DNA of 64,000 nucleotides from assembly GCF_000497045.1 (NCBI RefSeq), contig NW_015961949.1, positions 372,001-436,000 on the forward strand. Direction: 5' to 3'. Below the pieces are notes generated by a model that saw only the letters and a list, made by a program, of their open reading frames with translations, was not told the origin of the DNA and did no database searches. The translations under genes were made by a program, and so were the position numbers. Shown here in pieces: positions 1-10,190 of the stretch (its first letter is position 1; each line of letters opens with the position of its first letter). The stretch comes from Kalmanozyma brasiliensis GHG001. Taxonomy: Eukaryota; Basidiomycota; Ustilaginomycetes; Ustilaginales.

Positions 1-832
1 GCGGGGACTGCGCCAAACTGGCTCTATCGGGGCAACACCTCGCAATCAGTTTCACCGACCATAGTCCGCTCCGTGTCGCTCTGGACAGGGCGCACCATGC
101 TGTCCATTGAGCTCGACTGAGGCGAATGCTCAACTGACTCGCTCGATTTAGCAGCCGCCATCCGCTGCCTCTGAGATCAGAACCAAAAGCGCAAATTGAA
201 GCCCGCCAACTGCGTCCTCCAGCGAGGCGTCAGAGGAAACTTAACTTCTCCCCTGACCTCCTTCGGCAAGCTGTCAACCCGAGACAGCCCTGCAGTTCCT
301 CTGTCCTCTTTGCCTGTCGATCCAGGCCCTTTCTCCGCTTGAATCTGCCATCGCCCTCTTACTGCTGGACTACATACTCCAATCTCCTTCGCTTCTGCAC
401 GTCCGTTTCACTTTTTCCGCTCCCTCCTTGTCTCATCCAGACAAACCTTGATGGGTCACCGCGCTCACACGTCCACTTCGAAGCCATCATCACCTTCTCA
501 CACACCTACCTCATCCGCTTTGACCCTATCTCACCATCACCCATCTTATACTCTCGTCATCGCATCCTAAAGGACCTCATTCGTGTTGACAACCATAGTC
601 ACTGTCATCATTCGACCATCACCCCAGCTCGTCTCCGACCTCGGGCACAAGAACCGTCCAATCACGTCTATACAGCGATTGCGACACACATCTGGTCTTC
701 ACGCTCTGCCAAGCGTCGACACAACAGCATCTTCTCAGATCACCGAGAGTCAGCTCGCACTCATCGGTTGCGACCCATCAGTGCAGGGTGTGAATCGAGG
801 ACGCTGACTTCTGCTGTCTGGCGAGCAACACA
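1..832. other. Upstream region and presumed 5' leader of the first gene
   Basis: No convincing gene is visible here. The last 400 bases are rich in C and T and look like a smut-type leader or promoter. Apart from the short upstream frame listed separately at 451..570, there is no ATG between that frame's stop and the main start at 833. Longer frames crossing this region begin at TTG codons and have no family resemblance. The part before about 330 may belong to the promoter or to the end of a gene outside the window. Confidence 0.5.
451..570 (+). promoter_or_regulatory. Possible upstream open reading frame (39 codons) in the leader
   Basis: An ATG at 451 opens a 39-codon frame ending in TAA at 568-570, 262 bases before the main ATG at 833. 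It is the only ATG in the last 380 bases before the gene. If the transcript starts upstream of 451, this frame would meet scanning ribosomes first. The peptide is Ser/Thr/His-rich with no recognisable motif. The transcription start is not known, so its presence in the mRNA is an inference. Confidence 0.35.
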
Positions 833-3800
833 ATGACAACCAGCGTAATCACACCAAGTGGCAAGACGCTAGGAAGCCGACACAACTCGCACAACAACCT
901 CGTTACTTCCGACAGCGTGTCTGACTGGCTTAACGGCTCATCACACAACAACACCCCTAAAGGTCCGACCATCATGAACACACACGACAGTCTTCACCGT
1001 CAGGACAGCTTCGCCAGCTTGACGGATGGCTTCGACATTGTCTCTCCTCCCATGCTGACCTGGTCCAACACAGCAGAGTCCAAGATCATAGGGCTCAACA
1101 GTGCTGATGATTACCTCTCCAACCTCGTCGAGCACTCGATCGGTAAGAACACACCTTCCCCCTCGAAGGCAGCTGCACCAGTGCATCGTACTGACTTCGT
1201 CTGACCTCCCTCTCACGCCCGCCAACAGACCTCAAGTCAACATTTACCTCGACACTACACGTCGATGACTTCTTCCACGAGGACATGTCCAACTCGAGCA
1301 GTCCCAATATGGGCACCACCACCATTAACCTTCCCGGCTGGAACCACGGCCCCGAAGTGATGGGCGGTCTCTTTGACTCGGACGTCGACTCTCCCGAAGG
1401 AATCTGGTACGGCCAAACACAGAACATCACTTCCAAAGCTGCTCGACGAGGACCCGATATGCCGAGCTTCTCGATCAACATCGAGCGATCCGACTCCCAT
1501 ACTTCGCCAGGCGCATCCAACCCGGTCGGCTTCGAGACCCTCAACCCACCACCGACGTCCGGAATGCCCGGTCTTCTCGGAGCACCTGCACGAGCCCTAC
1601 GATCATCCATCTCAGCACCTCTGCTGCAACGAGACGACCCGGTGCTCGAAGCGGCTGGAAGCCAGAACTTGATCAATGACTACCTAGTCGATGTCGGATA
1701 CCCACAAGACCGCATTCCCGACTCCAACGCCCTTGGTCTCGAGCTCGGCTCCCGATCGAGTGCTGTGAGCAGCCCAGCTCAGGACACCGCCGTGCAAGGC
1801 ACACATACCGCTTCCAGCAAAGACAGCACACCTCTCGCATCGGAGCTCTCAAGCGGCTCGTCCGTCGCACCGCAGTCCGCATTGTTCCAGCGTCGAGCTG
1901 AGCAGCGTGATCTTCTGGCTCCCTCGCCGGTGGCCGTACTTTCCGCCGACAACTCTCCCGCTCTTGGTGCTCAGGTCGTCGAAGTCGCCCCAACGGTCAA
2001 TAACGCAGCAGAATCGAACATCGACCCGAAGGACATGACTGAAGGCCAACGACGAAGGCTCGCCCAGCTGCATCAGATTCACGTTGCACAACAGGCGGCG
2101 AGACTCGGCGTCTACCAGGACTTTGTCGCTCCATCGCAGCAATTCGCTGGCCAGGAGGCGAGCGAGCGCGCCGCCAAGTCTGTCCAGGCTGCTCTGCTGT
2201 ACGGCATGGAAGGCAACTCGCCACGAAAGCTCAGCATGGGATCCACTGGCTTGCCCACGCCGGTCACTCCGCAGCACCCTCTGCAGCCTGCGCCAGGCAC
2301 GATGGCGCATCACCTCCAGACACAAGCCTACCTGACTGGCTACGCCGGCGCTGACTTGACCCAGAGGTCACCTGGCATGCCCCTCTCCGCAGACTCGGCC
2401 AACTTTGCGCCCTCGATCCAGAATCAATTCTCGAACCTTCACCTCGCTCAGCAGTCACCACAACAGCAGCAGCAGGGCATCTTCACACCGCAGTTCCTCC
2501 ACCAGAACGACACAACTCTGTTTGCCGGTGCAGGCAACGCGGCCTCGCAAGGCATGTCAGGCTACACATCCGTCTACCCGCCGGCACGACACAACAGCAT
2601 CAGCGGTAGTTCGAGTGCCGGCAACATGCTTGGTCTGACCTTGACCGCGAGCGGCGTTGTTGGTGCGAGTGGGCCGCTTGGAGGGGACCAAATGCTCATG
2701 TCGAGGAGAGCCACCATCGTTGGAGGATTGCGGGCTTCCGAATCGAGTCCTTCATTGGCCTCTCAGATCGCGGCTAACCCTATGCAGCTTCAGAACCCCT
2801 TCGGACAGCAGCAGGTGCAGCAGCAGCAAGTCATGGCAACGCTTGAGCCGGCCAAGCTCATCAGCGCCTCGGGGACCGGACTGGTGCCGCCAGCATCTAG
2901 CACGCCTCGATCGGCACCGGCAGACGCATCGAGGGAGCACCTCGCCTTGCAGCAGACGCGCATGCGACAACTCCAGCAGCAGCAACTGCAGTTCCTCCAG
3001 ATGCAGAACCAGGCTGTTCAGCAGCAGCAAGCGGCGAGCAAGCAGCTGGGTGGGCAGGTCATCACGCGGAAAGCGCCCAACATGCTCTCCGCTCCCCTGA
3101 GCCCGCCTCGATCGCCAGCTAAGATGAAGTCGACCCCACACCTGCGCAGTCCGCTCGGGGGGATCATGGCTGGTCTCCCACCTTCGCCGTCCAAGCAACC
3201 CGCGCAAGGGTTGCGGAAGATCGCCTCGAACCGACGCATCACCCTCAGCGCTGGTACGGGCGGCAGCAGCACCGGTTCGTCCTCCTCCAGTTCGAGCTCA
3301 GCGGGTGGTCCGACGCTCAAGCCGCGCAGCAGCACCATCGGTTCGGTGCCCGGCTTCACCATGGAGCTGACCACCTCTGCATCACCAACACGCGCACGAA
3401 CCATCTCGCACTCCTCCGTCGCACCTTCCCGCTCCAACAGCTCACCGGGCAAATCCAAGTCGCCGCCCCTCCCTCCACTCCCCAGCAGCAGCAAGGGCTT
3501 CTCGGCGCTCTCATTCGTCAACTACGGTATGGATGATGCGGACGAGATCTGTTCGGCTGTGGCGCCGAGTGGGAGCTACAAAGTGCCCTTGCGTGGGTTT
3601 GGCGCTTCCTCCGGCGAAGAAGACGAGTTTGATGACGACCTTAGCGCCCCTCGTCCGCGCACCGCCTCGAACGTTACTGGCACGATGGGAAGCGATGATG
3701 ACGTGGATAGCCCCGGCTCGACGTTTGCGTTCGGTGGCGTGCCAGGTAGCCCAACCAAGAAGGTGCGCAAGAACTCCAGTCGCCCAAACCTCATCATGCC

Positions 3801-3921
3801 AGGCAGCCCGCTCAAGAGCAAACGCAGCATGGCCAATCTTGGCGGCGCAGGTGGCAGGGCATGGGATTTGACTAGGTCGCCGAGGAAGACCAAATCGACC
3901 ATCCTCAGCCCCGTCCCCTAG
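833..3921 (+). CDS. Q/S-rich protein of unknown function with a C-terminal cluster of CDK-type sites
   Basis: Two exons, 833..1142 and 1229..3921, are joined across an 86-nt GTAAGA...AACAG intron. The phases match (310 + 2693 nt) and give a 1000-residue protein. I recognise no folded domain. The chain is mostly disordered, with glutamine runs in the middle (around nt 2460-2480, 2805-2835 and 2970-3035) and serine runs near nt 3270-3300. The last 260 residues hold seven full S-P-x-K/R motifs (SPAK, SPSK, SPTR, SPGK, SPTK, SPLK, SPRK) plus basic patches such as KKVRK and KSKR. RRxT/S- and RKxS-type sites that would suit PKA are also present. This composition suggests a phosphorylated nuclear regulator, which is an inference. 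The gene converges on the oxidoreductase gene, with 239 bp between their stops. Confidence 0.8.
3111..3893 (+). other. Region coding seven clustered CDK consensus sites
   Basis: Within this part of the first gene the translation contains seven S-P-x-K/R tetrapeptides spread over about 260 residues, several beside Lys/Arg-rich stretches. This is seen directly in the sequence. That such clusters are typical of CDK substrates is family knowledge, and the function here is inferred. Confidence 0.6.
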
Positions 3922-4160
3922 AAGGATTTTCAGGGTCGCTTTTTACCGACGTTTTCTTTTGTTTTCTTGTACCCACACTATACCTTGTAACGGTCACGAC
4001 CTTCGCTTCTTTCCCCCCTCTCAGATACACGCTGGGTGGGGTCTTTTTGTACTGTTCACTTCGTTTCACGTCTAATACCACAGCACATACTCGCTTGTCT
4101 CTCTTCTGCGTGTTTATCAATATGATTGCGATGAGACGATGACTTAGGTATGAATACAAT

Positions 4161-5252
4161 TCAAGCGGCGACCTTGACGACCATCTTGCCGCTGTTCTTG
4201 CCGGCGAACAGATCGACGAGCGCCTTGGGGGCCAACTCGAGACTCTTGCCCTGCTCCCTCGCTTTAGCGTCCAGCTCCTCGCCCACCACATGGAACTTCC
4301 TGGCGAGCTTGCCCTCGTTCATCCACCTGCTCATCTGCTCCTCGGCCTCGGCGTACCTCTTTGCGTAGTCAAACACAATGAAGCCCTGGAGCTTGATGCG
4401 CATGGCGATGATGGTCTGGTAGTTCTTGAGCCCGTCGGGTTTGGGGTTGTTGTAGTCCGAGATGGCGCCGCAGAGGGCGATGCGGGCGTGAGGCTTCATG
4501 CAGAGCAGCGACATGTCGAGGATCTCACCGCCGACGTTCTCGAAGATGGCGTCGATGTAGCCGTACTTTTTGGTGACCATCTCGCGGTAGGTCTTTTTGA
4601 AGTCGGGCGACTTGTAGTTGAGCGCCTCGTCTGCGCCCAGGGAGGACTTGAGCCACTCGCACTTGTCGTCTGCGCCGGCGACGGCGATGACTTTGCAGCC
4701 CTTGAGCTTGGCGATCTGGACGACGATGCTGCCGACGGAGCCGGCGGCGCCCGTGACAACAACAACGTCGCCGCTCTTGATCGCAGCGACGTCTAGGATG
4801 CCCCAATAAGCTGTTTGACCACTCGATCCGAGAGGACCAAGGTAGTCGAGCAGGTTGCTACCTTCCCGAATGGTGCGCTTCTCTACGCTCTTGCCGGGCA
4901 CCTGGGCGTACTGCTGCCAGCCGAGTGTACCGCTAACCTGATCACCCTTGTTGAGGCCGGCAAACTTGGAGGCGACGACGACACCGACACCACCTGCACG
5001 CATCACCTCGCCGATCTGAACGGGAGGAAGGTAGGATCGTGCATCGCGCAACCAGCCGCGCATGGCGGGGTCGAGCGAAACGTACTCGACGCGGACGAGC
5101 ACCTCGCCATCCTTGAGCTCGGACTCCTTAGGCACGGGAATGGTGCGCTTCTCGTAGGTCGAGTCGTTGGCGCCAAGCGTGTGCTGGATCGCGGCTTTAG
5201 GACGCTCGCGAAGGACGATCTGAGTCTGCTGCGATGGAATGGAGAAAGACAT
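4161..5252 (-). CDS. Zinc-independent MDR-family NADP(H) oxidoreductase (prostaglandin/leukotriene-reductase-like)
   Basis: This is a single-exon gene of 363 residues, the usual size for the medium-chain reductase family without structural zinc (PTGR1, CurA, YfmJ-like). The N-terminal part is the GroES-like barrel with the family phrase SLDPAMRGWL. The Rossmann part shows the nucleotide-binding run VVVTGAAGSVGS, then a beta strand ending VIAVAGADDK and the family phrase IFENVGGEILD. Such enzymes reduce alpha,beta-unsaturated ketones or aldehydes with NADPH, and the substrate cannot be read from sequence. I chose the ATG at 5252 because homologues begin close to it. An in-frame ATG at 5342 would add 30 residues that could be a weak targeting peptide. 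The gene is divergent from UPF2. Confidence 0.88.
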   Translation of the reverse strand: MSFSIPSQQTQIVLRERPKAAIQHTLGANDSTYEKRTIPVPKESELKDGEVLVRVEYVSLDPAMRGWLRDARSYLPPVQIGEVMRAGGVGVVVASKFAGLNKGDQVSGTLGWQQYAQVPGKSVEKRTIREGSNLLDYLGPLGSSGQTAYWGILDVAAIKSGDVVVVTGAAGSVGSIVVQIAKLKGCKVIAVAGADDKCEWLKSSLGADEALNYKSPDFKKTYREMVTKKYGYIDAIFENVGGEILDMSLLCMKPHARIALCGAISDYNNPKPDGLKNYQTIIAMRIKLQGFIVFDYAKRYAEAEEQMSRWMNEGKLARKFHVVGEELDAKAREQGKSLELAPKALVDLFAGKNSGKMVVKVAA

Positions 5253-5980
5253 TTTGACGTTATGATGAGAGGTTGTAGGAAGGAAAGAAGAAACAAAAGG
5301 GAAGTGCTGAAGCTTAAATGCAGCTGGTCCGGCTATAGTCATTCGACGAGCTCCACGGACCACCGCTGGCTGACACCGCAGCTCCCCACGCTTCACGCCA
5401 CGCCCACACGCCCCCCGGAGATAGCCACCGTTGTTCTTGGCATTCGAGTCTATTGACCGGCAGCGAAGGGAAGCGTGTTCGGCAGTGAAGCTCAACGAGT
5501 TCCGGTCTGGAACAGGATGAGTTTTGCCGGTCGAGTTCCTGTGCGCTGTCCGGCTAAGCTTGGAGCGGCAAACTCAGAAATTCGGGCCAGAAAAATGACA
5601 CATCGACTGCTGTCACGCCTGATAAGCCACATGGCATCGGTCAAAAAATGGTCGGCAGCGCTTAGCTGGCAAATTTCCCCAGTCTGTTAGAGTCTATGCT
5701 TCTCAGCCATTGTGAGATCGTCGTGGAGTCCAGGGTCGAAAGTCGAAAATTGGACCCTGAACTGCGAACGAGCGAGTCTTCGAGGTTGCTGCGCCATGAT
5801 CAAGAAGATCAGCCGTCAGCTTCCCTTCACTCTTGCTGCTCCGCCCACCTTCGCAACGCCATCGGTACCCTCTCTCAGTCCATTCGTTGGCTGCAGAATT
5901 GCAAGCAAGGCCAAACTCGCCACAAACACGCTGCTCATGCCTCGACCATAGCTTCGTCGACCGTACGCCGGAGCCAATTC
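5253..5980. other. Divergent intergenic region between the MDR reductase and UPF2
   Basis: This is 728 bp with no supported gene. Both flanking reading frames stay open into it (to 5495 on the minus strand and 5696 on the plus strand), but the extensions lack conserved sequence. It presumably carries both promoters and leaders. I see no clear TATA box. Confidence 0.5.
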
Positions 5981-8900
5981 ATGGTGGCCTCCACGGTTCC
6001 GCCGGCCGGCTCCAGCTCAAGCTCGGTGATGGCGGTCAAAGCTTCCTCCTCATCAGCATCGCCGGCCCTGCCATTAGCCAAGGATGAATCGCAATCACAC
6101 GCCCTATACAAGGAGCGAGAGAAGAAGCGGCGTCAACTCCGCGCCGCCAACCACCAGGTATGGAAGGCTGGGCCAACCTCCATCTCAAAGACCCTAGACT
6201 CCAACCTCAAAAAGAACACAGCCTTCGTCAAACGAGTCAAACAAAGCATAGGTCAGGATGCACGCGATCAGCTTCTCAAGGATCTGCCCCTGCTCAATCT
6301 CGAAAAGTACCTCCAAGAGCTCACCCAAGCGGTTCCGGAGGGTTTAAGTCGATGCGTCAACGCCAAGGACTGCTTTGCTGCCACCGAGATCCTTTCCGCA
6401 TTTCACATACGCTTTGGTGGACAAGCTTTCAGCTCGCCGCTGACGACTGCGCTCGAGCAGGCTCTGGCGCCTGCCAGCAAGGCGCTTTATCAGAACGCAA
6501 CCCCTGAGCAGAAGGAGAGAGACGAAGCTGCCAGGATTGCACGCCAGAAACCCTTGCTTCGCGCGACTGCAGAATTGGCTCTAGTCGAGGCAGTCGGGCA
6601 CTCGCAGGACAACAACGGTGCTTCTTGGCTCTACAACCTGCTCAAGAATCTATTGGCCACGGACAAGGAGCATTCCAACGTCCCACTGCTCATCGCGGTG
6701 CTCAAAGGCCTCGGTCAGTCGATACTACCATCTTCCAAGCCACATGATGCCGACTCGGTCCTTTCGGAGAGAGCGGGATCTGCTTTGACTCTCGCCGATG
6801 CTGTGGACGTGAACGGCATCGAACAAGCCGACCTGTCCACCGCGCCTCTCGTGTCCTCAGATTGGCAGGCCAGATTCAGCAAGCTCTTCGAGACCTACTT
6901 CCAGACCCTCGCTCGTCGCATCGTCAAGGAGCATCAGAGGCTACAGGACCAGGACCGCAAGAACCACGAAGCTTATATCCGATCCGGCGAGATCTTCGAG
7001 GATCGCCAACAGAACTACGAGCGTATGACAAAGAGCTTTGAGCGGGTGCGGGACTGGGGCAAAGTGCTCTCGGAGTTGCTGAGCGTCCCCATGCCGGAGC
7101 TCGACTCTGCTGCATCAAACAGCAATGCTGTCGGCCTTGGCGTCAATCTTGATTCTAAATCTGCCTTCGAGCGTGCCGATGAAGAGTTCGCCGCAGACCA
7201 GAGCCCGTGGGAGGACCAGGATTCGCAGAAGTTCTACGAAGATATCTTGGACCTTGGCGATGTCATTCCGCCTACCATTCTGGCTCAAACCACCGGCATC
7301 GCAATCACTTCATCCGCGAGCGGGGACAAGGCGAATGGTGAAGAAGCAGCGGCGGATTCTTCCAACGCAAGAGAATCTGCGACAGCTTTGAGCTCGCCCC
7401 GACTCGACTCGGAAGCACCAGAGGAGGCCATGAATGCCGGCCCTGCAGCACAACTCGCGACGCTCATGGCCAAGCTGCCAGACATGACCAATCGTGGTAT
7501 GATAGACAGCGCCGCCGTAGATTTTGCCTTCATCGCCACCAAGCCAGCGCGTCGCAAACTGGTCAAACACCTCGCCTCGATTCCACGCAACCGGATCGAC
7601 CTAGCTCCTTACTACGCTCGTCTCGCGGCTGTCCTCACCCGGTACATGCCTGACGTCGGCTCAAGTCTCACCGCAATGCTGGAAGATGAGTTCCGCTACC
7701 TGCAGCGCAAGAAAAGCGTCGATCTCGCCGAGACCCGCACCAAGAACGCCCGCTTCATCGCTGAGCTCACCAAGTTCAAGGTCACGCCAACTCACGCCAT
7801 CTTTCACTGTCTCAAGACATGCCTTGAAGACTTTTCCGGACCCAATATCGATGTTCTCGCTTCACTGCTAGAGGGCTGCGGGAGATACCTCCTGCGCACG
7901 GAAGAGACCTCGACTCACATGCGCAACATGCTCGAGATGCTTCGTCGCAAACGAGCCGCCACCAACCTCGACTCGCGTCAGCTGCTCATGCTCAATAACG
8001 CCTACTATCAATGCAACCCACCAAAGCGCAAAGCAATCGAGCAAAAGGTACGAGAACCGATGGAGCTATACATCCGACACCTCATCTATCACGTGCTGCA
8101 GAAGAAGACGGTCGATGCAGTGGTTGTACACTTCAGGAAGCTCCCTTGGGACGATACTGCGGCCCATGGCTGGCTCAAGGACGCCTTCACACGAGCGTGG
8201 AGGATCCGATACTCGAACATCTACCTCCTTGCCATCCTGACCTTTGAGCTAGACCGCTTCCATCCTGCGTTCGCGGTTGAGATCATCGATCAGGTGCTCG
8301 AGAACATCCGTATCGGCATGGAGGAGAACATCTTCAAGCACAACCAGCGCCGCGTCGCCACCATCTGCTACCTCGGTGAGCTCTACAACTATCGACTCAT
8401 AAACAGCGGCATCATATTCGAGCAGCTCTGGTCGCTCGCCACGTTTGGTCATCCCAACGGTCGACCCTGGCCTGGGCAGGTCGCGCCGCTGGATGCACCC
8501 GATGACTACTTCAGGATTCGTTTGATCTGCACGCTGCTCGACACATGCGGTGCCTGCTTTGATCGCGGATCGCTGCGGAAAAAGTTGGATGACTTTTTGG
8601 TCTTTCTCAACGTCTATGTGCTCTGCAAGGAACAGCCGTTACCAATGGATGTCGACTTCATGCTCACAGAGACACTGGAGACGTTGCGGCCAGATTGGAA
8701 ATTCAAGCAGGTGTTTGGCGAGGCCGCCGCAGCACTGGAAGAGGTCATGGCGGCCAACAGGTCAAAGACCGCGCAGACCGAGACGGAAGCGGAGAGCGAG
8801 GAAAACACTTCGGATGAAGACGTTCAGGATCGTGGACAAGACGGAGACGACGGCGAAAAGCGACGCAAGGCGAGACGCGGAGCCGACCAAGCCTTGAGCA

Positions 8901-9700
8901 GTGATGATACGTCAAGCTCATCGGATTCGTCAGCATCTCCGTCTTCTTCCTCGGGTGGCTCGTCGTCATCTTCGTCACCCGAAAGTGACTCGGACGCTTC
9001 GCACTCTGGCGACAACGGCTCTTCTGGCGAAGGAACCGACGAGGAGGAGGACGAACTGGGCCGCCACCGACTCGACGAAGAACTGGCGATCCGTAAAGAA
9101 GCCGATGACGAGTTCGACCGCGAGCTCGCCAAGATGATGGCTGAGCTCGGCTCTTCCACCTCTGCACCCGCGCACGCACCCAGCAATGGCGCAGGTGGAA
9201 GCGCCCAGCGATCTCAGCTGTTCTCCCGCACCGCCCTTCCTTCTGCCAACATGGGCAGCCACAGCCACAATCACGGCCACAGCACCAACCTCTCAGGCCT
9301 CTCTAGCATCGGTCTGCCCATCAAGCGCAAGCCGTCCGAACAGGACGCACAGGACAGCGCGCACATGAAGTTCTCCCTCCTCTCCAAAAAGGGCTCCAAG
9401 CAGGTGACGCACGAAGTCCATGTGCCGTCCACCGCATCCATCGCGGTCAACACGCGGACCAAGCAGCTCAAGGAGGAGGCAGAGCGCAAGCAGCGTAAAG
9501 AGCTTGTGCTGGCGTACGAGCGTAATGCTGACTCGCAAGGGTCGGATCTACCTCCGCACAGTGCGTTCCTGCGACGCCCGCAGCAACAGCAACCACAGCA
9601 ACAGCAGCCACAGCAGCAGCAGCAGAGGGACGATGCCAACAGAAACGGCAAGAGTGCCGGCCCGGACGACTTCAAGATCTGGACCAGTCGAGGGTTCTGA
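5981..9700 (+). CDS. UPF2: Nonsense-mediated mRNA decay factor UPF2 (NMD2)
   Basis: The gene has one exon and encodes 1239 residues from the ATG at 5981. UPF2 bridges UPF1 and UPF3 on mRNAs that terminate prematurely. The order of parts fits the family. A basic helical N-terminus (EREKKRRQLRAANHQVWK) is followed by a first MIF4G domain (about residues 40-250), a second (about 500-705) and a third (about 695-905). The third contains the signature RLICTLLDTCGACFDRGS followed by KKLDDFLVFLNVYVL. An acidic, serine-rich linker follows (about 925-1060). The UPF1-binding segment starts near 1127 with FSLLSKKGSKQ and continues as a charged helix. A glutamine/proline run sits close to the C-terminus. 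The frame is open further upstream to 5696, but that part is not conserved-looking. Confidence 0.95.
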   Translation: MVASTVPPAGSSSSSVMAVKASSSSASPALPLAKDESQSHALYKEREKKRRQLRAANHQVWKAGPTSISKTLDSNLKKNTAFVKRVKQSIGQDARDQLLKDLPLLNLEKYLQELTQAVPEGLSRCVNAKDCFAATEILSAFHIRFGGQAFSSPLTTALEQALAPASKALYQNATPEQKERDEAARIARQKPLLRATAELALVEAVGHSQDNNGASWLYNLLKNLLATDKEHSNVPLLIAVLKGLGQSILPSSKPHDADSVLSERAGSALTLADAVDVNGIEQADLSTAPLVSSDWQARFSKLFETYFQTLARRIVKEHQRLQDQDRKNHEAYIRSGEIFEDRQQNYERMTKSFERVRDWGKVLSELLSVPMPELDSAASNSNAVGLGVNLDSKSAFERADEEFAADQSPWEDQDSQKFYEDILDLGDVIPPTILAQTTGIAITSSASGDKANGEEAAADSSNARESATALSSPRLDSEAPEEAMNAGPAAQLATLMAKLPDMTNRGMIDSAAVDFAFIATKPARRKLVKHLASIPRNRIDLAPYYARLAAVLTRYMPDVGSSLTAMLEDEFRYLQRKKSVDLAETRTKNARFIAELTKFKVTPTHAIFHCLKTCLEDFSGPNIDVLASLLEGCGRYLLRTEETSTHMRNMLEMLRRKRAATNLDSRQLLMLNNAYYQCNPPKRKAIEQKVREPMELYIRHLIYHVLQKKTVDAVVVHFRKLPWDDTAAHGWLKDAFTRAWRIRYSNIYLLAILTFELDRFHPAFAVEIIDQVLENIRIGMEENIFKHNQRRVATICYLGELYNYRLINSGIIFEQLWSLATFGHPNGRPWPGQVAPLDAPDDYFRIRLICTLLDTCGACFDRGSLRKKLDDFLVFLNVYVLCKEQPLPMDVDFMLTETLETLRPDWKFKQVFGEAAAALEEVMAANRSKTAQTETEAESEENTSDEDVQDRGQDGDDGEKRRKARRGADQALSSDDTSSSSDSSASPSSSSGGSSSSSSPESDSDASHSGDNGSSGEGTDEEEDELGRHRLDEELAIRKEADDEFDRELAKMMAELGSSTSAPAHAPSNGAGGSAQRSQLFSRTALPSANMGSHSHNHGHSTNLSGLSSIGLPIKRKPSEQDAQDSAHMKFSLLSKKGSKQVTHEVHVPSTASIAVNTRTKQLKEEAERKQRKELVLAYERNADSQGSDLPPHSAFLRRPQQQQPQQQQPQQQQQRDDANRNGKSAGPDDFKIWTSRGF
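9581..9622 (+). repeat. CAG/CAA tract coding a Q/P run in UPF2
   Basis: Fourteen codons of CAG, CAA and CCA encode glutamines broken by two prolines, close to the UPF2 C-terminus. The CAG/CAA mixture shows it is not a pure triplet repeat. Confidence 0.8.
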
Positions 9701-10190
9701 CTCGCAATGCAGCTCGTTTTTCCCTCCTGCTCTTCTAGTCGACTGTGAGACATTGACCGCAATCATAAATTGCAGTAGGCGGGAGCGTGAGGCTACAGGC
9801 TGTTGAGGCTCGCCGGAAAATGTGAGCGTGTTAGACCTAGGCTCCAGAGTATCATCACGTGATACCACATTCTCCAGGAAGGGTCGCCAGCCTCCGACTT
9901 GCAGAATCTGGAATATCTCAAGGCTGCAGCCAACGCAATCCTTCTTTACATACCTCCGTCTTCTCTCTTCTGGACCACCCATCCCGTCTCATACGATCCT
10001 TTCCGAACGGTGCAGACGTCATCACGACTTATAATTAAGGGCCAAGCGTATCCAACCGTCGATCTTGTACCGAAAAGCACAGACTTGGAATCTGCCAACG
10101 ACTGCGCAGAGGTCCGACGCTCCCGCTCGAAGAGACCCAAAAGACGACCTCTCTCGTCACACGCAGGCGACTGCACTCACATAGGCCATC
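9701..10190. other. Intergenic region between UPF2 and RPB3
   Basis: This 490-bp stretch has no gene. It holds the UPF2 3' end and the RPB3 promoter. The palindrome listed at 9854..9863 lies in it, and an AT-rich patch (TTATAATTAAG, from about 10027) lies about 160 bases before the RPB3 start. Confidence 0.55.
9854..9863. promoter_or_regulatory. Palindromic CACGTG element
   Basis: The 10-base perfect palindrome ATCACGTGAT contains the E-box core CACGTG, the class of site bound by bHLH proteins such as Cbf1 in yeasts. It lies about 330 bases upstream of the RPB3 ATG and 150 bases after the UPF2 stop. The sequence is certain. A role in RPB3 expression is an inference. Confidence 0.4.

Noticed and set aside
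339..836. 165-codon plus-strand frame before the first gene
   Set aside because: It begins at TTG, overlaps the real start at 833 in another frame, and has no recognisable composition or domain.
4290..4796. Antisense frame of 168 codons inside the MDR reductase gene
   Set aside because: It is a mirror of a well-supported GC-rich coding sequence, and its Val/Leu/Asp-rich content is what the opposite strand of such a gene gives.
8824..9186. Ser/Pro-rich antisense frame across the UPF2 acidic linker
   Set aside because: The complement of Glu/Asp/Ser codons produces long Ser/Leu frames, so it is explained by the sense gene.
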